From Holophagaceae bacterium (GTDB lineage: Bacteria > Acidobacteriota > Holophagae > Holophagales > Holophagaceae), in the NCBI GenBank assembly GCA_003158505.1, contig PMJK01000042.1, positions 1 to 11,211 on the forward strand: 11,211 bases of DNA. The letters are read 5' to 3'. A program made the position numbers and the translations under genes. The notes beneath the pieces are model-generated. The model ran no database searches and was not told the DNA's origin. It saw only the letters and a program-made list of their open reading frames with translations. Below, piece by piece: positions 6,732 to 11,211 of this stretch (position 1 is its first letter; each line of letters starts with the position of its first letter).

Positions 6732-6760
6732 AGGGGCCGGGGGCATGTCTCCCGGCCCCT
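6732..6760. terminator. Shared convergent terminator between actP and the exonuclease gene
   Basis: AGGGGCCGGG (6732-6741) pairs perfectly with CCCGGCCCCT (6751-6760), and two further inner pairs leave a five-base loop. The stem is very GC-rich. On the plus strand it is followed by TTCCCGTT, a weak T-run. It lies 15 bp after the actP stop and 25 bp beyond the stop of the minus-strand exonuclease, so it may stop transcription from both sides. Confidence 0.75.
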
Positions 6761-6785
6761 TTCCCGTTCAGGCAGATGCCGCACG

Positions 6786-7493
6786 TCAGAAATGCGCCTG
6801 CCCCTTGGGGCCGATGAGGTTCTCCGCCTGACGGTCTGGATCTCCCACTCTGAGAAGACTCTTCAGATCGCGGATCCCGGCTTCAACCAGGAGAGGCAGG
6901 AGCCGTTGGAACAGCTGGGCCGTGATATACGCATCCCCAAGGGCTGTGTGACCCTCCGCCACCGGAATGTCAAAGAGGCGGGCCAGCTCAAATAGGCTTA
7001 GTCCCGGGAGCGCCGCCCCCAGGGCCGGGTTCTCCGGGAACCGATGGCGCAGCCAGCCATATAGGGACAGGGTGTCCACGGCCGGATTCCGGAAAGTGCC
7101 TCCCGTCAGCCTCCGGGCTTCCCGGTTCAAGAAGGCGAGGTCGATGCCCACACAGTGACCCACGAGCACCGTACCAGCGACATAGTCCATGAAGATCCCG
7201 AGCACCTCATCGATGGGAGGCTTGGTCTCGACCTGGGACGGCATGATGCCGTGGATCACCACGCTCCGCGCATCCAGGACGGCAGTCGGATTCACCAGTT
7301 CATGGAAAGCGCCCCCGATCTCGATCTTCCCTCCTTGCATCCGGACCGCCCCGATCGAGACGATGCCGTCCTTGCGATCATCCAGGCCGGTGAGTTCCGT
7401 ATCGAGTACCACGTAGCGGGCTTCCGCAGCCAGTCCGCCCAATTCGAACCCCGGTCTGCCCCAGATTCCCTTCCACCATCTGAACAATCCCAT
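6786..7493 (-). CDS. DEDDh-type 3'-5' exonuclease (DnaQ/Pol III epsilon-like)
   Basis: A 235-residue cytoplasmic exonuclease of the DnaQ-like superfamily. All five catalytic residues are visible: D31 and E33 in LDTELTGLD (Exo I), D118 in GHCVGIDLAFLNRE (Exo II), and H182 and D187 in GHTALGDAYI (Exo III, DEDDh type). The first 25 or so residues (MGLFRWWKGIW...) are a basic, aromatic extension outside the domain. It is a stand-alone protein without polymerase or BRCT domains, so it is probably not the main replicative proofreading subunit. AGGGGAG lies in the 12-bp gap after the DUF294 stop, so the two genes form an operon. From memory, this exonuclease/DUF294 pairing recurs near acetate genes in other bacteria; the functional reason is unknown. 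Its true substrate may be RNA, DNA or small nucleotides. Confidence 0.9.
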   Translation of the reverse strand: MGLFRWWKGIWGRPGFELGGLAAEARYVVLDTELTGLDDRKDGIVSIGAVRMQGGKIEIGGAFHELVNPTAVLDARSVVIHGIMPSQVETKPPIDEVLGIFMDYVAGTVLVGHCVGIDLAFLNREARRLTGGTFRNPAVDTLSLYGWLRHRFPENPALGAALPGLSLFELARLFDIPVAEGHTALGDAYITAQLFQRLLPLLVEAGIRDLKSLLRVGDPDRQAENLIGPKGQAHF

Positions 7494-7505
7494 GTCTCCC
7501 CTCTG

Positions 7506-9407
7506 TCAGATGATGAATGACTTGTACCGCTCCATGATCAGGTCCTGAACCTTGAGTGCCAGACGGAATGCGTTCTTGAGCGACTGACGTTCCAGGTTGC
7601 TGAGCGTCTCGAGGTGTATGAAATTATCGATGGATTTCCCTGCCTCCATCTGCCGGTACTGATGGTGAATCCGAAGCAGGGAGATGAACTCGAAGGCGTA
7701 CTCCAGTTCGTCTACCAGGTCGGAGATGAGCGTCGTGCCGCCCCGGAGGGCCTCCAGCCGCTCCTGGGTGGACGAGTGCCGGACCCCCTTTTCCAGGGCG
7801 AACAATCGGGCGATATCCACCAGCGGCGTCACGCCCTTGATCTTCAGGTTCAGGCCGTGTTTATGCTCGCCGCTGCGTTCCACGGCCACGGATCCGAAGA
7901 AGCCGATGGGCGGCCGGTTCTTGACGAGCATGTTGGCCAGGAAGCCCAGGAAGATCGGATAGTCCGGGATCAGCCGGCCGAGGTGCTCCCGGAGTTCCCA
8001 GGCCAGGGACTCATCCCCATGCAGGGGCCTGAAGTCGAAGAAGATTTGTGAGTTGAGCACGGCCTTCGGTGTTGGCGCGGAGATCCAGTCGGAGAAATAC
8101 CCCCTCCACACAGAAAGCGGCTGGCACCACTGCGGGTTGCTGGCCATACAGTCCGCGGGGCAGGGCTCGAATCCGCAGCGGATCAGTCCGTACCGCATGA
8201 AGGTCGTGAATCGGCGGAAATACTCCGCGGCCTCTTCCCGCTGCGTCTCGGGAGGATCGGAGTAGACGAGGGCGTTGTCCTGGTCCGTGCGGAAGGTCTG
8301 CTCCTTCCGTCCCTCGCTGCCCAGGGCGAGCCAGCAATAGGGCACCGGCGGAGGGCCCAGTTCCTTCTCGGCGATCTCCAGCACCCGCCTGACCACCCGG
8401 TCATTGAGTTCGGAGATGATGCGGATGATGTTCGCCGCGCGGGCCCCCTCCCGCAGGAGGGCCCCGATGATGGTCAGGGATTTCTGGGACACGGGTGCCA
8501 GGCCCTCCAGGGTCGTCTGCATCTCGATGTCCTCGGAAAAGGCCAACGGACTGCGGCCCTGGAGGACCATGAAGTCGTGGTTGGTGATCACCCCGCAGAG
8601 CGAGCCCTCGCGAGTGACCGCCACGTGATGGATGTTCCCCTGAAGCATCCTGAGGATGACCTCGAAACAGGGCTCTTTCTCATCCACTGTGATCACGGGA
8701 TGGCTCATGATCTGGGTCACCGGGGCCTCGGTGGAATGGCCCGCGGCCACCACCTTGGCCCGGAGATCCGAATCCGTGACGATCCCGATGGGTCCCCCAT
8801 TTGGTCCCAGCACCAGCGCGGCACTCTGCCGATCCTGCACCATCCGGCCTGCGGCATGGCGGATGGTGGCATCCGAGGTGACGGTCGTCGCGGCCATTCG
8901 GCAGATCTCCCCAACCTGGGCTGTGAACAGGAGGCGGTCACTGCTGCCGAGAAACAGGCTTTTCCCCTGGATCTCACGGGAGGTCATGTCCACGTACTTC
9001 GTGAGGTGAAACTGGAGAAGGTACTCCGTAATGGCCGGATGGCTGCTCATCAGATCATTCAACCGATCCTTGGGAAGCAGGTAGCAGATGGTGTCCTGCA
9101 TGGCCACGATGGTGGTCTTCTGATGACCTCCCATGAGCGATACGAGCCCGAAGGTTTCTCCCCGTTCCCGGTAATCACTGACCTCTTCATCTCCGCTGCC
9201 CTTGGGCCGGATGGAGATCTTGACCACGCCCTTCTGGATGATCCGGAGGGACTCGCTCACCGGGCCATCCTGCTGCAGGATCACGGTTCCCTTGGGGTAG
9301 AACTCCATGGTCAGACCCTGTGAGAGCTCCCGTAGCAGGGGACCCTCCAGAAACTGGAAGGGGGGAATCTGGGAAAGGAACCGGACCGCATCGTCGATCA
9401 GCATCAT
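7506..9407 (-). CDS. cNMP-binding / CBS-pair / DUF294 nucleotidyltransferase-like signalling protein
   Basis: A 633-residue cytoplasmic protein. Domains in order: a cyclic-nucleotide-binding fold (about 10-130), two CBS motifs (about 170-285), a DUF294 nucleotidyltransferase-like domain (about 305-450) and the DUF294 C-terminal helical domain (about 480-630). The nucleotidyltransferase signature is LALGSEGRKEQTFRTDQDN (360-378), with G363-S364 and the acidic pair D375/D377, resembling the GlnD N-terminal domain. The phosphate-binding cassette of the cNMP domain (GETFGLVSLMGGHQKTTI) lacks the canonical glutamate and arginine, so cAMP or cGMP binding is doubtful. CBS domains commonly bind adenylates and so may report energy charge. 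I chose ATG 9407 after a G-rich run; ATG 9404 is equally possible, and GTG 9425 has poor spacing to any RBS. It forms an operon with the downstream exonuclease gene and lies convergent to DUF485-actP. Enzymatic activity of the DUF294 domain is not established. Confidence 0.92.
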   Translation of the reverse strand: MMLIDDAVRFLSQIPPFQFLEGPLLRELSQGLTMEFYPKGTVILQQDGPVSESLRIIQKGVVKISIRPKGSGDEEVSDYRERGETFGLVSLMGGHQKTTIVAMQDTICYLLPKDRLNDLMSSHPAITEYLLQFHLTKYVDMTSREIQGKSLFLGSSDRLLFTAQVGEICRMAATTVTSDATIRHAAGRMVQDRQSAALVLGPNGGPIGIVTDSDLRAKVVAAGHSTEAPVTQIMSHPVITVDEKEPCFEVILRMLQGNIHHVAVTREGSLCGVITNHDFMVLQGRSPLAFSEDIEMQTTLEGLAPVSQKSLTIIGALLREGARAANIIRIISELNDRVVRRVLEIAEKELGPPPVPYCWLALGSEGRKEQTFRTDQDNALVYSDPPETQREEAAEYFRRFTTFMRYGLIRCGFEPCPADCMASNPQWCQPLSVWRGYFSDWISAPTPKAVLNSQIFFDFRPLHGDESLAWELREHLGRLIPDYPIFLGFLANMLVKNRPPIGFFGSVAVERSGEHKHGLNLKIKGVTPLVDIARLFALEKGVRHSSTQERLEALRGGTTLISDLVDELEYAFEFISLLRIHHQYRQMEAGKSIDNFIHLETLSNLERQSLKNAFRLALKVQDLIMERYKSFII

Positions 9408-9466
9408 CCCACCCCCAGAATCCACGGCCCTGGGCCATTCGCCCCCGGGTCTGCCCGGTCAGGCTA

Positions 9467-9475
9467 ACCATACCA
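9467..9475 (-). promoter_or_regulatory. Possible extended -10 promoter for the DUF294 gene
   Basis: On the minus strand TGGTATGGT fits the extended -10 pattern TGnTAnnnT, with no convincing -35. It lies between the rplQ terminator and the DUF294 start, where a promoter is expected because the terminator separates the two transcription units. It would give a leader of about 50 bases. Weak evidence. Confidence 0.25.
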
Positions 9476-9504
9476 TCGGGTCGCAAGCTTCTGACACGAA
9501 CGAA

Positions 9505-9528
9505 AAGGGCACCCCGAGGGGTGCCCTT
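9505..9528 (-). terminator. Intrinsic terminator of the rpsD-rpoA-rplQ operon
   Basis: AAGGGCACCCC (9505-9515) is an exact inverted complement of GGGGTGCCCTT (9518-9528), giving about ten pairs with a CGAG-type tetraloop. Read on the minus strand the stem ends in T residues and continues TTCGTT, the arrangement of a rho-independent terminator. It lies 21 bp after the rplQ stop. On the plus strand no T-run follows, so it acts in one direction. Confidence 0.85.
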
Positions 9529-9549
9529 CGCAAGGTTGGTGGTGACGAC

Positions 9550-9942
9550 CTAGTCTGCGTCCTCGACCTTGGGCTCGGGGAGGGTGTAGTCCACGAACTC
9601 GATGAGGGCCATGTCAGCCGCATCGCCGAGGCGATGGGCCATCTTGAGGATGCGGGTGTAGCCGCCGGGACGGCTCTCGAAACGCTTGCGGAAGTCGGCG
9701 CCGAACAGCTTTTGGACGGCATCCTTGCTCCCGAGACGGGCCATCGCCAGGCGGCGGTTGGCCACAGTGTCGGCCTTCGCGAGGGTGATGAAGGGTTCCA
9801 CATAGCTGCGGAGTTCCTTCGCCTTCACGAGGGTGGTCTCGATGCGTTCGCTCTGGATCAGGGCGGTCGCGAGGTTCTTCATGAGGGCTTTGCGCTGGTT
9901 GGTGGTGCGGCCCAGGCGCTTGCCGGCAACGTTGTGACGCAT
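9550..9942 (-). CDS. rplQ: 50S ribosomal protein L17
   Basis: Large-subunit ribosomal protein of 130 residues (E. coli L17 has 127). The N-terminus MRHNVAGKRLGRTTNQRKAL and the following MKNLATALI are the conserved L17 core. YVEPFITLAKAD and the C-terminal GGYTRILKMAHRLGDAADMALIEF block complete the family pattern, with a short acidic tail (EPKVEDAD). AGGAG overlapping the rpoA stop codon is the RBS, and the genes are 9 bp apart, so translation is probably coupled. It is the last gene of the alpha operon, closed by the terminator at 9505-9528. Confidence 0.98.
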   Translation of the reverse strand: MRHNVAGKRLGRTTNQRKALMKNLATALIQSERIETTLVKAKELRSYVEPFITLAKADTVANRRLAMARLGSKDAVQKLFGADFRKRFESRPGGYTRILKMAHRLGDAADMALIEFVDYTLPEPKVEDAD

Positions 9943-9951
9943 ATGGGCTCC

Positions 9952-10923
9952 TTACACTTCCTGCTCGAGCCGCATGCCGAGGGAGAGGCCGATACGAGCG
10001 AGCTCGTCCTTGATCTCCTGGAGCGACTTCTTGCCGAAATTCTTGGTTTTCATCAGCTCAGCCTCGGTCCGCTGGACCAGCTCGCCGATGGTGGTGATGT
10101 TCGCGTTGCGGAGGCAGTTGTTGGCCCGCACGGAGAGCTCGAGCTCTTCGACGGACTTGCCCAGCCAGGTATTGGCGGCCTCGCTGCCGAGGGTGGCCGC
10201 GCCCATTTCCATCTCGGTGAAGTCCTCGTCCTGGCGGGCGAACACGAGGAAGTGGTCGCGCAGGATGAGAGCCGCGTCGGAGACGGCTTCCTTGGGGTTG
10301 ACGGCACCATTGGTCCAGACCTGGAGGGTGAGCTTTTCGTAGTCCGTGCTCTGGCCCACCCGGGCGGGCTCGACAATGTAGTTCACCCGGATGATGGGGC
10401 TGTGGTTCGAGTCCATGGGGATGAACCCCAGGCCAAGAGTCTCGCTGTGGTTCCGGTCCGCGGTGATGAACCCGCGACCCAGACAGACCACCATCTCGAT
10501 CTCCAGCTCGCCTTCTTCGCCCAGGGTGGCGATGTGGACGTTGGGATCCACGACCTCCACGTTCTGGTTGCAGCGGATGGCGGCAGAAGTCACCGTGCCC
10601 TCGCCCTTGGCGGAAATAGTCACCGTCTGGGGCTCGCTGCTGTGCACCTTGAAAGGCACTTCCTTCAGGTTCAGAAGGATGTGGGTGATGTCCTCCCAGA
10701 CCCCGGGAAGGGTCGTGAACTCATGCATGACGCCCTTGATGCGGACGTTAGTGACAGCGGCCCCCTGGATGCTGCTGAGCAGCACACGGCGGATACTGTG
10801 CCCCACGGTCGTGGCAAAGCCTCGCTCGAAAGGGTAGGCCACGAATTCCCCGTAGGTATCCGTGAGGGACCCGGGGGTCACCTCTGCGAATCGCGGTCTC
10901 TGAAAATCGCTGAGATTCAGCAT
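9952..10923 (-). CDS. rpoA: DNA-directed RNA polymerase subunit alpha
   Basis: The alpha subunit, which dimerises to nucleate RNA polymerase assembly and contacts UP elements and activators. It has 323 residues, close to E. coli (329). The N-terminal assembly domain (about 1-235) has FERGFATTVGHSIRRVLLSS (32-51), including R45/R46 that match E. coli R44/R45. A short acidic linker (QDEDFTEMEMG) leads to the C-terminal domain (about 255-323). There, VRANNCLRN carries R266, equivalent to DNA-binding R265 of E. coli, and KNFGKKSLQEIKDEL and GLSLGMRLE are conserved. All key elements are present, so activators of the CRP class that touch alpha could work here. The start at 10923 has AGGGGGA overlapping the rpsD stop, with a 9-bp gap. 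Confidence 0.99.
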   Translation of the reverse strand: MLNLSDFQRPRFAEVTPGSLTDTYGEFVAYPFERGFATTVGHSIRRVLLSSIQGAAVTNVRIKGVMHEFTTLPGVWEDITHILLNLKEVPFKVHSSEPQTVTISAKGEGTVTSAAIRCNQNVEVVDPNVHIATLGEEGELEIEMVVCLGRGFITADRNHSETLGLGFIPMDSNHSPIIRVNYIVEPARVGQSTDYEKLTLQVWTNGAVNPKEAVSDAALILRDHFLVFARQDEDFTEMEMGAATLGSEAANTWLGKSVEELELSVRANNCLRNANITTIGELVQRTEAELMKTKNFGKKSLQEIKDELARIGLSLGMRLEQEV

Positions 10924-10932
10924 CCGTCCCCC

Positions 10933-11211
10933 TTACTTGGAATACAGCTCGACGATCAGCTGCTCGTTGATGTCAAGGGTGATGTCTTCACGGGTCGGTG
11001 CGGCGAGCACTTGTCCCTTGAAGGCGGAGGCGTCCAGAGTCAACCACTTGGGAATACCACGGCCGGCCGAGGTCTCGACGGAGGACTTGACCCCGTCGTT
11101 CTCACGGGCGCGAACACCCAGTTCCACCGCCTGGCCAGGCTTCACCTGGAAGGAGGGGATGTCCACCCGCTTGCCGCCGACCAGCACGTGACCGTGCATG
11201 ACCATCTGGCG
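10933..11211 (-). CDS. rpsD: 30S ribosomal protein S4, C-terminal part (cut by window edge)
   Basis: The last 92 codons of S4 plus the stop; the N-terminal half lies beyond the right edge. The visible part begins RQMVMHGHVLVGGKRVDIPS, the S4 RNA-binding fold, and ends DINEQLIVELYSK, almost identical to the E. coli S4 C-terminus. S4 is a primary 16S rRNA-binding protein and, in E. coli, the translational repressor of the alpha operon. The order rpsD-rpoA-rplQ with 9-bp gaps is the standard bacterial arrangement. Confidence 0.97.
   Translation of the reverse strand, partial: RQMVMHGHVLVGGKRVDIPSFQVKPGQAVELGVRARENDGVKSSVETSAGRGIPKWLTLDASAFKGQVLAAPTREDITLDINEQLIVELYSK

Noticed and set aside
8577..9323. 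A 248-residue plus-strand open frame opposite the DUF294 gene
   Set aside because: It is antisense to the cNMP and CBS domains, which are clearly coded on the minus strand.
1..11211. Mobile elements, CRISPR arrays, tRNA genes, toxin-antitoxin or defence systems
   Set aside because: Every large open frame matches a housekeeping, transport or signalling family. I saw no transposase, direct-repeat array, terminal repeats or tRNA-like cloverleaf.

Overview
This window reads as ordinary chromosome from a GC-rich Gram-negative bacterium. The gene content fits an acetate-oxidising member of the Acidobacteriota, class Holophagae (Geothrix/Holophaga type). That placement is an inference from protein resemblance recalled from memory, not from a search. 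The right edge (minus strand) is the end of the ribosomal alpha operon, rpsD-rpoA-rplQ, closed by a strong intrinsic terminator. I see no mobile element, tRNA, rRNA or CRISPR array.

Layout from left to right: (1) A minus-strand transporter of the metabolite:H+ symporter (MHS) branch of the major facilitator superfamily, cut off by the left edge. (2) A long divergent intergenic region, 1501-2060, GC-rich on the left and strikingly AT-rich on the right, holding several hairpins and probably both promoters. (3) A plus-strand two-gene operon: a calcineurin-like metallophosphoesterase followed 3 bp later by a Ser/Thr protein kinase fused to a universal-stress-protein (USP) domain. (4) A 298-bp gap that begins with a CRP-family-like palindrome, then the plus-strand pair DUF485 protein plus ActP-type cation/acetate symporter. 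(5) A shared convergent terminator at 6732-6760. (6) A minus-strand pair: a cNMP-binding/CBS/DUF294 nucleotidyltransferase-like signalling protein followed by a DEDDh (DnaQ/epsilon-like) 3'-5' exonuclease. (7) The alpha operon.

Two themes tie the genes together. The acetate module (DUF485-ActP) faces the DUF294-exonuclease pair tail to tail. From memory, these four families recur near acetate uptake and acetyl-CoA synthetase genes in many bacteria, so DUF294 may sense or modulate acetate or energy status. The metallophosphoesterase and kinase-USP genes form a compact unit that looks like an opposing phosphatase/kinase pair, although no substrate can be read from sequence.

I did not find a clearly novel system. 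The points most worth a second look are the kinase-USP/phosphoesterase operon with its non-RD kinase and degenerate USP nucleotide motif, the GTGA-N6-TCAC palindrome ahead of the acetate genes, the roughly 100-residue hydrophilic insertion near the end of ActP, and the hairpins in the divergent intergenic region.
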